Shown one piece after another: positions 9,093 to 18,385 of a stretch of 42,599 nucleotides of DNA; the stretch's first letter is position 1, and each line of letters opens with the position of its first letter. This DNA comes from Actinomadura formosensis NBRC 14204 (GTDB lineage: Bacteria; Actinomycetota; Actinomycetes; Streptosporangiales; Streptosporangiaceae), in NCBI RefSeq assembly GCF_001552155.1, contig NZ_BCQQ01000051.1:1-42599 (forward strand). Direction: 5' to 3'. Position numbers and translations under genes: made by a program. Below the pieces are notes generated by a model. That model was not told the DNA's origin and searched no databases. It saw only the letters and a program-made list of their open reading frames with translations.

Positions 9093-10628
9093 GTGATCGA
9101 TGTGGCCGACCTGGTCGGATCGCTGGGTGCCGGGCTGCTGCGGCTGGTGGCGCCGGGCCGGGGCGGCGGGCAGGTGCACGACGTCGTGCTGGCGGAGCCG
9201 GGCGAGGCGGCCGGGCGGCCGGGCGAGATCGTCCTCGGCGTCGGCGTGTCCGGCCCGGCGGACGCCGTGGCGCTGCTGGAGCGGGCCGACGCCGCCGGGG
9301 CGGACGGCGTCGTCCTGAAGGCTCCGCTCGCCGCCGATCCCGGGGTCGCCGAGGCCGCGCGGCGGTTGAGGCCCGCACTCGTCGAACTCCAGCCCGACAC
9401 CTCCTGGACGCACGTCATCTGGCTGGTGCGCGGCGCCATCGACCGCGCCTACGCGCCGGTCGCCGGGCCGTCCGGCGCCCACGACGACCTGTTCGCGCTC
9501 GCCGACACCGCGGCGGAGATCGCGGACGCGCCGGTGACGCTGGAGGACGCCCGCTCCCGGGTGCTCGCCTACTCCGGACGGCAGGACAGCACCGACCCCG
9601 CCCGCGTCTCGACGATCGTCGGACGCCGGGTGCCGCCGCAGGTCATCGCCCATCTGCGCGCCTGCGGCGTGTTCCGCAGGCTGGCCCGGTCCAGCGAGCC
9701 GATCATCGTCCCGGCCGGGCCGGACGACATGCTGCCGCGGCTCGTCATCCCGGTCCGCGCGGGCGGCGAGTGGCTCGGCTCGATCTGGGTCGTGGCGCGG
9801 ACGCCGATCCCGCAGCACCGGGTCCGGCGGCTCACCGACCTCGCGTCCGTCCTCGCGCTGCATCTGCTGCGGCTGCGCGCGGAGGCGGGCGTCGCGCGGC
9901 GGGTCTCGGCCGACCAGTTGCGCGCCGCGCTGCGGGAGGGCGCCCCGGTTCCCACGCCGTCCCCGTGGCGGGTCGTGATCCTGGGCGGCGGCGAGGGCGG
10001 GGACATCCGCCGGCGGCTCGACCTGTGGGAGGCGATCACGCACCGGTTCGGGTGGCACCGGCCGCTGCTCGCCGACCTGGACGAGACGGTCTTCGCCGTG
10101 CTGACCGAGCCGCCGCGCACCGCACGGGAGGCGGACGCCGGGTCGGTCCCCTGGCTGCGCACCGTCCTCGGCGAGGTGCGCTCGCACGACCGGACCCTGT
10201 ACGCGGCGGCGGGCGGCCTCGCGCACTCCCCCGCCGAACTGCCCCGCTCCCGGTCGCAGGCCGCCGAACTGGACGCTCTCGTCGCGTCCGGCCGGCTCGA
10301 TCCGGGGCCGATCCTCCTGGAGGACGTCTGGGACGCCGTCATCGTCGAACGCGCCAGGAAGGCGACGGGGATCGACGCCGGCCTCCTCGGCGGCCCGCTC
10401 GCCGGCCTCCGGGCCCATGACGAGGCGCATGGCACGGCGTTCCTGCCGACGCTCGCCACCTGGCTGGACCACTACGGCGATCCGAAGGGCACCGCGCAGG
10501 CCCTCCGGATCCATCCCAACACGCTGCGGTACCGGCTGCGGAGGATGACCGAGGTGGCCCCCGTCGATCTTTCGTCGCCGCGCGTCCGGCTGGCGCTGCG
10601 CCTGCAGTTGAGCGCGCTTCTGGGGTAG
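9093..10628 (+). CDS. PucR/CdaR-type helix-turn-helix transcriptional regulator
   Basis: This 511-aa protein has an N-terminal PucR-like sensory region (residues about 1-120), a central GAF/GGDEF-like region, and a C-terminal HTH of the HTH_30 type: TLATWLDHYGDPKGTAQAL then IHPNTLRYRLRRM (about 445-485). Members respond to purine or amino-acid catabolites and usually activate adjacent catabolic genes. Here the neighbours are a D-amino-acid oxidase-like gene (divergent) and a DDAH-like gene (150 bp downstream), so control of amino-acid or methylarginine use is inferred. The GTG at 9093 is taken as the start; SD support is weak (GGAAG), and GTG 9102 is possible. Confidence 0.85.
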   Translation: MIDVADLVGSLGAGLLRLVAPGRGGGQVHDVVLAEPGEAAGRPGEIVLGVGVSGPADAVALLERADAAGADGVVLKAPLAADPGVAEAARRLRPALVELQPDTSWTHVIWLVRGAIDRAYAPVAGPSGAHDDLFALADTAAEIADAPVTLEDARSRVLAYSGRQDSTDPARVSTIVGRRVPPQVIAHLRACGVFRRLARSSEPIIVPAGPDDMLPRLVIPVRAGGEWLGSIWVVARTPIPQHRVRRLTDLASVLALHLLRLRAEAGVARRVSADQLRAALREGAPVPTPSPWRVVILGGGEGGDIRRRLDLWEAITHRFGWHRPLLADLDETVFAVLTEPPRTAREADAGSVPWLRTVLGEVRSHDRTLYAAAGGLAHSPAELPRSRSQAAELDALVASGRLDPGPILLEDVWDAVIVERARKATGIDAGLLGGPLAGLRAHDEAHGTAFLPTLATWLDHYGDPKGTAQALRIHPNTLRYRLRRMTEVAPVDLSSPRVRLALRLQLSALLG

Positions 10629-10637
10629 CGGGCCCGG

Positions 10638-10715
10638 GCGCAACGAATCGCCGCAAAACGCAAGAAATGCGCAACGAAATGCCAGGTAACAGCAATATCG
10701 GCGCATTGGAATGCG
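10638..10715. promoter_or_regulatory. Direct repeats and palindrome upstream of the DDAH gene
   Basis: The 10-mer GCGCAACGAA occurs at 10638-10647 and again at 10669-10678, 31 bp apart (about three helical turns). CGCATT-GG-AATGCG (10702-10715) is a perfect palindrome just downstream. They sit between the PucR gene and ddaH and are candidate activator and operator sites. Confidence 0.45.
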
Positions 10716-10777
10716 GTGGCCGCGCTCTTAGAGTTTCGCTCAGTCGATCCCCCCTTCGGATGTCTGTGGAGACACCT

Positions 10778-11620
10778 ATGACCGTGATGCCCGCAGCGGA
10801 GCCGAGCACCGCCGACCGCACCGCGCTGCGGCGGCACTTCCTGATGTGCCGCCCCGAGCACTTCGCCGTCACCTACGCGATCAACCCGTGGATGGACCCG
10901 GCGGCCGGTGCCGACGCCGCGAAGGCCATCGACCAGTGGGAGGCGCTGCGCGCCGCCTACCGGGCGCTGGGGCACGAGGTGAGCCTCATCGACCCGATCG
11001 AGGGACTGCCCGACATGGTGTTCGCGGCGAACGGCGCGCTGGTCGTCGGCGGGCGTGTGTACGCGGCGCGGTTCACGCACCCCGAGCGGCACGCGGAGGG
11101 CCCGGCGTACGCCGGGTGGCTGCGCGAGAACGGGTTCCCCGAGGTGCTGGAGCCGGAGCACACCAACGAGGGCGAGGGCGACTTCCTCACGCTCGACCAC
11201 GTGATCCTGGCCGGGACGGGTTTCCGGACCGACATCGCCGCCCACCAGGAGGCGCAGGAGTTCCTCGGACGTCCCGTGGTGACGCTCCGGCTCGTCGACC
11301 CGCGCTTCTACCACCTGGACACGGCACTGTTCCCCCTCGGCGGCGGGAACGTCGCCTACTACCCGGGCGCGTTCTCGTCCGGCAGCCGGGCGGTGCTGGA
11401 GCGGCTGTTCCCGGACGCGGTCCTCGCGACCGAGCAGGACGCGGCGGTGCTGGGCCTGAACGCGGTGTGCGACGGGCGCAACGTCGTCGTCAACGCCGAG
11501 GCGGCCGGGCTCATCGAAACGCTGAAGATCCATGGCTATGAGCCGATTCCGGTGGACATGTCCGAGCTGCGTAAGGCGGGTGGCGGCCCCAAGTGCTGCA
11601 CGCTGGAGCTGCGAGCCTGA
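10778..11620 (+). CDS. ddaH: Dimethylarginine dimethylaminohydrolase (DDAH) / amidinotransferase-family hydrolase
   Basis: This 280-aa protein belongs to the pentein fold. Motifs: FLMCRPEHF near the N-terminus, DMVFAANGALV (substrate-binding Asp79), GEGDFL, catalytic His179 in FYHLDTALFPL, and the C-terminal CCTLEL with the nucleophilic Cys (273 or 274). It should hydrolyse methylated arginine or a related guanidine to citrulline plus amine. Free arginine deiminase activity is less likely because of the short length. ATG 10778 has GGAG 6 nt upstream; ATG 10760 is in frame but lacks an SD. It follows a PucR-type regulator gene. Confidence 0.87.
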   Translation: MTVMPAAEPSTADRTALRRHFLMCRPEHFAVTYAINPWMDPAAGADAAKAIDQWEALRAAYRALGHEVSLIDPIEGLPDMVFAANGALVVGGRVYAARFTHPERHAEGPAYAGWLRENGFPEVLEPEHTNEGEGDFLTLDHVILAGTGFRTDIAAHQEAQEFLGRPVVTLRLVDPRFYHLDTALFPLGGGNVAYYPGAFSSGSRAVLERLFPDAVLATEQDAAVLGLNAVCDGRNVVVNAEAAGLIETLKIHGYEPIPVDMSELRKAGGGPKCCTLELRA

Positions 11621-11681
11621 CCCACCGCTGGACAGCCCCGAGACGCCCCCGCGATGACGCGGCGCCCACTAGGTTTGCCGG

Positions 11682-12956
11682 GTGAACGTTTGCACCATCC
11701 CCGCCTGGTGGAACGAACTGACCGGGCAGCGGCTCGGGGTCGTCTGGCTGGACCCCGCCGACTGGGAGCCGGCCTGGCAGCACGCCGAGGAGTCCGGGGC
11801 GATGTCCCCGGGCCGCCTCGACACCGACGACGAGCTGCTGCGCAAGGGCAGGCTGCTGGTCGGCACCGGGCCGGAGGCCGTCCGGCGCTGGACCGGGCAG
11901 CGGCTCGCGGCGGCCTGGTTCCTCGACCCGGACGAGCCGGACGTGCTGTGGTGCGCGCTCGGCGGCTTCTACCCGGCGTGGCTGTGGATACCGGTCGAGC
12001 CGACCGCCGCCGGGATCGGGGACGCGCTCGGCGAGCCGTTCCCCCGCCCGGCGGCACCCCGCGTCGAGCTGACCGGGTTCACGCGCGGGTTCATCGGGTT
12101 CCGGCACCTGGTCACGGTGCCGGACGTGCTGCGGGAGGACGGCGTCCCGCCGTGGGAGCAGGCCCTGGGCGACGACCTCGTCCCGATGGACGGGCCGTCC
12201 CTCGACCGGTACGCCAAGGTCGTGAAGTTCCTCGATCCGCAGGCGTGGGGCAGCGCGCGTGAAGAGGACCCCTACCCGGAGCATTTCGACGCGGAGCACC
12301 ACGACCCGGCGCCGTCCCGGATGGACGTGGTGCCCATCCGGGACGGGCACCGGCTGCAGCGGCTCGGGCGCGTCCCGTCCATGACGTGGCGGACGCTGCA
12401 CTCCCGCTCGCACCTGTCGATCGAGATCCACACGCGGGAGATCGTCTGCGCGGCGGTGCGGTACCGGCCGTCGCCGCCCGCCCACCGGGTCGTGGCGCGG
12501 CGGCTCAACGAGACGCACGGCGAGCACTACCCGGAGGACCTGCCGCTCGACGTCATCGGCGTCCTCGCCGGCTGGGACTGGAACATCGAAGCCGACCTCG
12601 CCCCCAGCCTCGCCGACCCGGACGACACCGAGGCCGTCAGCGTCGGGCTGCGCTGCCTCGCCGCGCTCTGGCACGGTGACCTGCGCAGCACGCTGCGGCT
12701 GCGGGAGTGGGCCACGGTCCCCGATCCGGCCGTCCGCGCCAACCTCGCCGTGATCGCGTACCTGTACAACCACCAGTTCCTCATGCAGGAGCTGATGCTG
12801 AGCGAAACCGACGCGGCGGAGCTGGCGCGGCTGGAGGAGCTGCTCGACCACGCGCCGAGCCCCGACGCGTTCAACGCGTTCCGCGACGACTTCGGCGGCG
12901 CGGCCGTCATGGTGGACGACAGCGGCGCCCCGGTCGCGGAGTGGGGGGACGAGTGA
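11682..12956 (+). CDS. Unknown protein, first gene of a coupled pair
   Basis: This 424-aa acidic, soluble protein has no family I recognise. It is Trp-rich near the N-terminus (PAWWNELTGQRLGVVWLDPADWEPAW). The C-terminal third is helical (VRANLAVIAYLYNHQFLMQELMLSETD) and ends in an acidic tail. There is no signal peptide or membrane segment. The GTG at 11682 is supported by a -10-like TAGGTT (11670-11675) 6 nt before it and no SD, so the mRNA is probably leaderless. Its stop overlaps the start of the next gene by 4 bp, implying translational coupling. Confidence 0.75.
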   Translation: MNVCTIPAWWNELTGQRLGVVWLDPADWEPAWQHAEESGAMSPGRLDTDDELLRKGRLLVGTGPEAVRRWTGQRLAAAWFLDPDEPDVLWCALGGFYPAWLWIPVEPTAAGIGDALGEPFPRPAAPRVELTGFTRGFIGFRHLVTVPDVLREDGVPPWEQALGDDLVPMDGPSLDRYAKVVKFLDPQAWGSAREEDPYPEHFDAEHHDPAPSRMDVVPIRDGHRLQRLGRVPSMTWRTLHSRSHLSIEIHTREIVCAAVRYRPSPPAHRVVARRLNETHGEHYPEDLPLDVIGVLAGWDWNIEADLAPSLADPDDTEAVSVGLRCLAALWHGDLRSTLRLREWATVPDPAVRANLAVIAYLYNHQFLMQELMLSETDAAELARLEELLDHAPSPDAFNAFRDDFGGAAVMVDDSGAPVAEWGDE

Positions 12957-13555
12957 GCGGCGGCCACGAGGGCACGGTGCTGCTCGCCGACCGCGCCGAG
13001 CGCGCCGTCCTGGAGGCGCTCGCCGCCGAGCGCGGCTGGTCCCGGGCGGCGATCAGCACCGCCGGATTCGACGAGATGGAGCAGGTCGCGTGGCGGGCGG
13101 ACGGCCTGTTCGTCCTCTACAGCGAGCTGCACCCCCAGGGACACCGCGTCGTGCGGGTCACCGGCGAGCACGAGGCGATGGTGGACGAGGCGCTCGGCGT
13201 CGTGCGGTCCGCGCTCCCGACCGTCCCGGTGGACGCGCTGCTCGACGTGCTGCTGGCGGTGCCGCCGGCGGACGCGCGGGCGGCCGTCCGGGCGCTGAAC
13301 GGGCTGCGCGCCGCCGACGTCTGGAACTGCGCGGACGGCAGGCCCCGGCCCGAGGACCCGCGCTACCGCGCGGCCGTGGAACGATCCGCGCGGCATCCGG
13401 AGCGGCAGGTGGTGCGGGCGCTCGTCTACATGGTCGGCGACCTGATGACGATCAGGCCGGGCATCGCGGAGCCGCTGCTCGCGCTCCGCGGCACGGGCGG
13501 CCCGGCCGCCGACATCATCGACGACTTCGCCGACTTCTGCGGGCGGCGGGCCTGA
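12953..13555 (+). CDS. Unknown protein, second gene of the coupled pair
   Basis: This 200-aa protein starts at GTG 12953, sharing GTGA with the stop of the preceding gene. It is soluble and mostly helical, with RGWSRAAISTAGFDEMEQ near the N-terminus. The second half (ERQVVRALVYMVGDLMTIRP, ADIIDDFADFCGRRA) reads like a small helical repeat domain. I do not recognise the family. Its last 41 bp overlap the 3' end of the convergent MFS gene. Confidence 0.7.
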   Translation: MSGGHEGTVLLADRAERAVLEALAAERGWSRAAISTAGFDEMEQVAWRADGLFVLYSELHPQGHRVVRVTGEHEAMVDEALGVVRSALPTVPVDALLDVLLAVPPADARAAVRALNGLRAADVWNCADGRPRPEDPRYRAAVERSARHPERQVVRALVYMVGDLMTIRPGIAEPLLALRGTGGPAADIIDDFADFCGRRA

Positions 13556-14819
13556 GCCCCGTGTGCCGGCGGGCCAGCGCGCGGGTCCGCAGCACGCCCG
13601 CGATGCCGATCGCCCAGATCCCGGTCTGGACCGTCCACGCCGCCCGGAACGCTCCAGGCGTGAACTCCCCGTCCGGTGACAGGGCGTCCAGGACGACCCC
13701 GATCAGCAGGATCGTGACGAGCGTCGCGACGAAGCCGCCCACGTTGACGATGCCGGTCGCGGTGCCCTGCCGTCCGGGCGGGTTGAACGTCCGGGCGTAG
13801 TCGAAGCCGATCAGCGAGCCGGGACCGCCCGGCGCGATGCACAGGACCAGCAGCACGAGCAGCCAGGCGGGGGTGGGCGGCGGCCAGGCGAGGACCGCCG
13901 CCCACGCCGCCACGCTGAGCGCGACGATGCCGAGGACCAGCCACGACCGGCGCAGCGGATGGCGGGCGACGAGCCGCCCGATGAACGGGCCCGACACGAC
14001 GGTGAACAGCACGAACAACGTCAGCAGCGTGGACGCCGCCGCCGGGCGCATCCCCTGCCCCGACACCAGGTACGGGTAGCCCCACATCAGCGCGAACGTG
14101 TTGGCCGGGAACTGCGTCACGAAGTGCGACCAGAACCCGAGCCGGGTGCCGGGATGCCGCCAGGCCCGCACCAGGTTGGCCCCGGTCTCGCGCAGCGTGG
14201 GGACACCGGCGCGGCCCGGCCCGTCCCGCAGGAAGACGATGGCCAGCACCGCCATGAGGAGGCCGAGCGCGGCGGCCGACCCGAACGCGGTGCCCCAGCC
14301 GGGCCCGTGCAGCAGCGCCACGAACGGGATCGCGCTGAGCACCTGGCCGGACTGCCCGAGCTGCCCGGTGAGCTGCGTCACGATGGGGACGTACCGGCCC
14401 GGAAACCAGGTCGCGACGATGCCGAGGACGCTGATGAACGTCATCGCGTCGCCCGCGCCGACCATGACGCGGGCGACGACGGCCGTGCCGATGCCGGTGG
14501 ACACGGCCATGAGCGCCTGCCCGGCGGCCATGAGCAGCGCGCCGCCCGCGACCATCCGGCGCGGGCCGACGCGGTCGAGCAGCAGGCCGACGGGGATCTG
14601 CAGGCCCGCGTAGACGAGCAGTTGCAGGACGGTGAAGGAGGCGAGGACGCCGGCGGACGCGTCGAACCGGCGGACGGCGTCCAGCCCGACGACGCCGAAC
14701 GACGTCCGGTGCAGGACCGCGACCGCGTAGGCGAGGACGCCGAGGCCCCACAGCGTCCACGCGATCGGGGCGGCCTTCTGGTTCTCCGGGCATTCCTGGG
14801 GAGTTCGGGCGGTCTGCAC
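13515..14819 (-). CDS. MFS transporter
   Basis: This 434-aa integral membrane protein has about 12 helices. It carries the MFS loop 2-3 signature (GLLLDRVGPRRMVAGGALL) and a second-half equivalent (GRLVARHPLRRSWLVLG). A Gly-rich helix (YVPIVTQLTGQLGQSGQVL) resembles sugar-phosphate/nitrate-type facilitators, but the substrate is not determined. The GTG at 14819 is the best in-frame start near the first helix; its SD is weak. It is convergent with the coupled unknown pair, with a 41-bp coding overlap. Confidence 0.85.
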   Translation of the reverse strand: MQTARTPQECPENQKAAPIAWTLWGLGVLAYAVAVLHRTSFGVVGLDAVRRFDASAGVLASFTVLQLLVYAGLQIPVGLLLDRVGPRRMVAGGALLMAAGQALMAVSTGIGTAVVARVMVGAGDAMTFISVLGIVATWFPGRYVPIVTQLTGQLGQSGQVLSAIPFVALLHGPGWGTAFGSAAALGLLMAVLAIVFLRDGPGRAGVPTLRETGANLVRAWRHPGTRLGFWSHFVTQFPANTFALMWGYPYLVSGQGMRPAAASTLLTLFVLFTVVSGPFIGRLVARHPLRRSWLVLGIVALSVAAWAAVLAWPPPTPAWLLVLLVLCIAPGGPGSLIGFDYARTFNPPGRQGTATGIVNVGGFVATLVTILLIGVVLDALSPDGEFTPGAFRAAWTVQTGIWAIGIAGVLRTRALARRHTGLRPAARRSRRSRR

Positions 14820-14939
14820 GGATGACCAACTTATGTCACTTCTGCCGGGGTCTGCCGCGCAGGGGAGCCGGCCGTTCGGCACGTGCCTCCACGCGTAGCC
14901 GAGGAGGTCGGCGGAAGCCCGCCGTCTAGGGTGGCGGGC

Positions 14940-15953
14940 ATGGACGAGCGGCGGTGGCGGGACGACCGGGCGGCGCTGAACGCCGCCCGCGGCCGGTTCG
15001 GTGAGGTCGCGAGCGCGCTCTACCCGGACGCGCCGCGCGTCGCCGGGACGCCGCTGCTCTGCCGCGCGGGCTGGATCCCGGACGAGCCGATCCCGCTGGC
15101 GGACATCCGGCTGGAGTGGGACGAGCGGCCCGCGCCGCCGCCGGTCGCCGATCCCCCGGACGGGCTGCCGCCCGGTCACCGCACCTACGCCGAGGCCATG
15201 GGCGCGCTCGCACCGCCGAAGGTGTTCGAGGACCGCCCGTCCTACCGGCTCCTCGACGCCCGCCCGCCCGTCCTGCGCCTCGGGCCCGCCCGCTACTTCG
15301 ACGGCGTGAACGTGGGCGAGTCCGCCGCGCATGAACTGGCGGCCGGGACGCCCGGCCTGCCGCTGCGGACCCGGATCGGCGACCCCTGCGACCTGGCCCG
15401 CCGCCCGGCGCTGCCCGCGATCACCACGCTGACCGTCACGACGTCCGGTTCGTTCCCCGGTGCGGGTTCGTACGTGCTGCACCGGCGCGACCCGGCGAAG
15501 GTCGCGCACGCCGGCGGGCTGCACCAGGTGATGCCGGTCGGGGTGTTCCAGCCGCTCGGCGGCGAACGCCCCGACATGTGGCGGTGCATGGTGCGCGAGT
15601 ACGCCGAGGAGTTCCTCGGGATGGGCGAGGACTACGGCGACGGCTTCGTCCAGGACGACTGGCCCTTCCACCGGGCGATGACCGCCGCCCGCGAGGAGGG
15701 CCGGCTGCGGGCGCACTTCCTCGGGCTCGGCATCGACCCGCTGACGTTCGCGCTGGACCTCCTCACGGTCGTCGTCATCGAGCACGACCTGTTCGACGAC
15801 CTCTTCGGCGGGCTCGTCGCCGTCAACGACGAGGGCACGGTGGCGATGGCGCCGTTCGACGGGACCGTCCCGCGGCCGATGCAGCCCGCCGGTGCCGCCG
15901 CGCTGATGCTCGCATGGCGGTACCGGGAGACGCTCGGCCTCACTCGCGGCTGA
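14940..15953 (+). CDS. Nudix-like hypothetical protein
   Basis: This 337-aa protein starts at ATG 14940, with TAGGGT (14927-14932) 7 nt upstream and no SD, so it is probably leaderless. The middle contains a Nudix-like stretch: GGLHQVMPVGVFQPLGG, then VREYAEEFLGMGEDYG. The REYAEEFLG segment resembles the REUXEEXGU core of a Nudix box, but the Gly is shifted by one and the spacing to the upstream Gly is longer. Similar regions occur in some actinomycete XRE-associated proteins. No HTH is visible here. Hydrolase activity is uncertain. The last 14 bp overlap the convergent WS/DGAT gene. Confidence 0.7.
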   Translation: MDERRWRDDRAALNAARGRFGEVASALYPDAPRVAGTPLLCRAGWIPDEPIPLADIRLEWDERPAPPPVADPPDGLPPGHRTYAEAMGALAPPKVFEDRPSYRLLDARPPVLRLGPARYFDGVNVGESAAHELAAGTPGLPLRTRIGDPCDLARRPALPAITTLTVTTSGSFPGAGSYVLHRRDPAKVAHAGGLHQVMPVGVFQPLGGERPDMWRCMVREYAEEFLGMGEDYGDGFVQDDWPFHRAMTAAREEGRLRAHFLGLGIDPLTFALDLLTVVVIEHDLFDDLFGGLVAVNDEGTVAMAPFDGTVPRPMQPAGAAALMLAWRYRETLGLTRG

Positions 15954-17385
15954 GCGCCTTCAGCTCGTCCAGTGCGTCCACCAGGTGGTCCACGATCTCG
16001 GACGGGTCGGGGATGAGGTCGCGGCAGGCGACGATGCCGACGTTCACCCTGCCGTCGTAGGAGAAGACGGTGATGTTGAGCCCGCCGCTGACATCGGTGA
16101 CGACGGAGATCGGGTAGTAGCCGAGCACCTTCGCCCCGCACAGGTACAGCGGAAACTGCGGCCCCGGCACGTTGGAGATCATCAGGTTGACCGGGCGCAG
16201 CGACAGCGCCGGCGCCGCCTGCAGCGCGAGCCGGGTCACGGTGCCGGCGACGGGCGCGGGGAGGAGCCCGCTCACCTCCCGCACCCAGTCGCCCGACGAG
16301 CGGGTGAACCGCCGCTTCGCGGCGTCCATGTCGCGCCGGACGGCCGCGTACCGCTCCACCGGGTCCGGGACGTGCGTGGCCAGCGGGACCGTCATGATCG
16401 AGACCTGGTTGCCCGGCTCGGCCTGCGCGCCGCCGCGCCGCAGCGACACCGGGACGGCCGTGACCAGCGGACGGTCGGGCAGGTCGCCGCGCTTGTCGAG
16501 CCACTGCCGCAGCGCCGTCGCGCACAGCGCCATCACCGCGTCGTTCACGCTGCCGCCGAGGCCGCGCCTGATCTGCTTGATCTCCTCCAGCGGGAGGTCT
16601 CCGCAGGCGACGGAGCGGCGGCGTCCGATCGGGAGGTTGAACGGGGTCGGCGGCGCGCTCAGCCGGGGCGCCTTCTGCGTCACCGGCCGGCGCAGCGCGC
16701 CCTGCACCACCGACGACACCAGCCCCACACCCGGAACGGACGAGAGGCCGGGGATCTCGTCCAGGTAGGGGGCGGCGCGCGCGACCGAGACGGCCGAGCG
16801 GAGGGGATACAGCGCGGCCCGCAGCAGCCCGGTGCCCAGCATGTCGATCAGGCCGGGGGCGCGGGCGGGCGCGGCCTCGTCGGCGGGCACCTCGCGCGGC
16901 TCGGGCGACAGGTCGAGCAGGGCGGCGAGCGTCTCGGCGGCCATCACGCCGTCGATGGCGGCGTGGTGCACCTTCACGTAGACGGCGGTCAGGCCGCCCT
17001 GAAGTCCCTGGATGAGCACCATCTCCCAGAGCGGGCGGGTCCGGTCGAGCGGCTGCTCGTGGAGCATCCCGACGAGGTCGGCGAGCTGCCGTTCGGTGCC
17101 GGGCGCCGGGAGCCCGAGCTCGGTGATGTGCCGTTCGGGGGCGAAGTCGGGATCGTCCTCCCAGTACGGATGGTCCAGGCCGAGCGGCACCTGGACGAGC
17201 CGCTGCCGGAGCGGTCGGGCCGCGAGGTGCGCGCGGCCGCGGATCAGCTCGGCGACGAGCGGGACGCTGAGCCTGCCGCCGGGGCACGACGCCGGATCGA
17301 CGATGCCCAGCCCGGCGATGTGGGCGTGCGTGGTGCTGCTCTCGGCGTGGAGGAAGGTGGCGTCCACGGTGGTCAGCTGGCTCAT
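15940..17385 (-). CDS. Wax ester synthase / diacylglycerol acyltransferase (WS/DGAT)
   Basis: This 481-aa protein makes triacylglycerol or wax esters by transferring acyl-CoA to diacylglycerol or a fatty alcohol, usually at the membrane or lipid-droplet surface. The catalytic HHxxxDG motif is intact (HHAAIDG, 140-146). Other family marks are MSQLTTVDATFLHAES at the N-terminus, PLWEMVLIQGL before the active site, GGSVNDAVMALCATALR in the middle, and NLMISNVPGPQFPLYLCGA near the C-terminus. The length matches actinobacterial Tgs enzymes. It stands alone, between a Nudix-like gene (convergent) and ung (divergent). Confidence 0.93.
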   Translation of the reverse strand: MSQLTTVDATFLHAESSTTHAHIAGLGIVDPASCPGGRLSVPLVAELIRGRAHLAARPLRQRLVQVPLGLDHPYWEDDPDFAPERHITELGLPAPGTERQLADLVGMLHEQPLDRTRPLWEMVLIQGLQGGLTAVYVKVHHAAIDGVMAAETLAALLDLSPEPREVPADEAAPARAPGLIDMLGTGLLRAALYPLRSAVSVARAAPYLDEIPGLSSVPGVGLVSSVVQGALRRPVTQKAPRLSAPPTPFNLPIGRRRSVACGDLPLEEIKQIRRGLGGSVNDAVMALCATALRQWLDKRGDLPDRPLVTAVPVSLRRGGAQAEPGNQVSIMTVPLATHVPDPVERYAAVRRDMDAAKRRFTRSSGDWVREVSGLLPAPVAGTVTRLALQAAPALSLRPVNLMISNVPGPQFPLYLCGAKVLGYYPISVVTDVSGGLNITVFSYDGRVNVGIVACRDLIPDPSEIVDHLVDALDELKALSRE

Positions 17386-17641
17386 GCTCTCGTCCCGTCG
17401 GCTCGTCCTGCGCCTGCCCTGCCTTCTAGGAGTTATGCGTTCCTGGGCGGTAGGTCAACGAGGGCCGCCAGAAAGTAACAGCGACTTAACGGGGCGTTTC
17501 AGGCAGTTCACCCAGCACTTTCCGGGGGGCCGGACAAGATTTTCCCCCGGCTCGACCTGATCTGGTCAGAAGACTTCACAAGCTGATCAACCAGGGCGTT
17601 CCACCGGCGACATCATGATCATCACACTAGGCTGGTCCCCC

Positions 17642-18319
17642 ATGACGGCACGACCACTCTCGGAGATCGTCGAAGCGGGATGGGCGACCGCGCTGCAGCC
17701 GGTCGCCGGGACGATCGCGGCGGCCGGCGACTGGCTGCGCGCCGAGGTCGCCGCCGGCCGCCGCTACCTGCCCGCCGGGAACCTCATCCTGCGCGCCTTC
17801 ACCCAGCCGTTCGACGACGTCCGCGTCCTCATCGTCGGCCAGGACCCCTACCCGACCCCCGGGCACCCGGTCGGCCTCAGCTTCTCCGTCGCCCCGGACG
17901 TCCGGCCGCTGCCCGCGAGCCTCATCAACATCTTCCGCGAGTACTGCAGCGACCTCGGCCACCCGCAGCCGTCCACCGGCGACCTCACCCCGTGGACGGA
18001 GCAGGGCGTCTGCCTGCTCAACCGGTCGCTGACCGTCATGCCCGGCAAGCCCGGCTCGCACCGGGACAAGGGCTGGGAGGAGGTCACCGAACAGGCCATC
18101 CGCGCCCTCGCCGCCCGGAACCGCCCGCTGGTCGCCATCCTCTGGGGCCGCGACGCCCGCAACCTCAAACCGATGCTCGGCAGCGTCCCCTGCATCGAAT
18201 CCCCGCACCCGAGCCCCTACTCGGCCGACCGGGGCTTCTTCGGCTCCCGCCCGTTCTCCCGGGCCAACCGGCTCCTCGAAGAGCAGGGCGCGCCCCCCGT
18301 GGACTGGAAACTGAGTTAG
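17642..18319 (+). CDS. ung: Uracil-DNA glycosylase, family 1
   Basis: This 225-aa enzyme removes uracil from DNA at the start of base-excision repair. The water-activating motif is GQDPY (66-70, Asp68), followed by [13 protein letters not shown]. The uracil-binding [11 protein letters not shown] and the DNA-intercalation motif [18 protein letters not shown] are present. ATG 17642 is chosen because TAGGCT (17628-17633) lies 8 nt upstream with no SD, so the mRNA is probably leaderless. A 7-bp hairpin follows the stop almost directly. Confidence 0.95.
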   Translation: MTARPLSEIVEAGWATALQPVAGTIAAAGDWLRAEVAAGRRYLPAGNLILRAFTQPFDDVRVLIVGQDPYPTPGHPVGLSFSVAPDVRPLPASLINIFREYCSDLGHPQPSTGDLTPWTEQGVCLLNRSLTVMPGKPGSHRDKGWEEVTEQAIRALAARNRPLVAILWGRDARNLKPMLGSVPCIESPHPSPYSADRGFFGSRPFSRANRLLEEQGAPPVDWKLS

Positions 18320-18320
18320 C

Positions 18321-18338
18321 CCAGGGGCGACCCCCTGG
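18321..18338 (+). terminator. Hairpin after ung
   Basis: CCAGGGG (18321-18327) pairs with CCCCTGG (18332-18338) around CGAC, one base after the ung stop. There is no T-tract. Confidence 0.6.
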
Positions 18339-18385
18339 AACTCCCGTCAGCGACGCGCCCCTGCCCGTGTTCCGGTGACCGGGTT

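Noticed and set aside
17614..17621. ATGATCAT palindrome before ung as an operator
   Set aside because: Too short and simple to support. The gap 17386-17641 otherwise shows only the ung -10.
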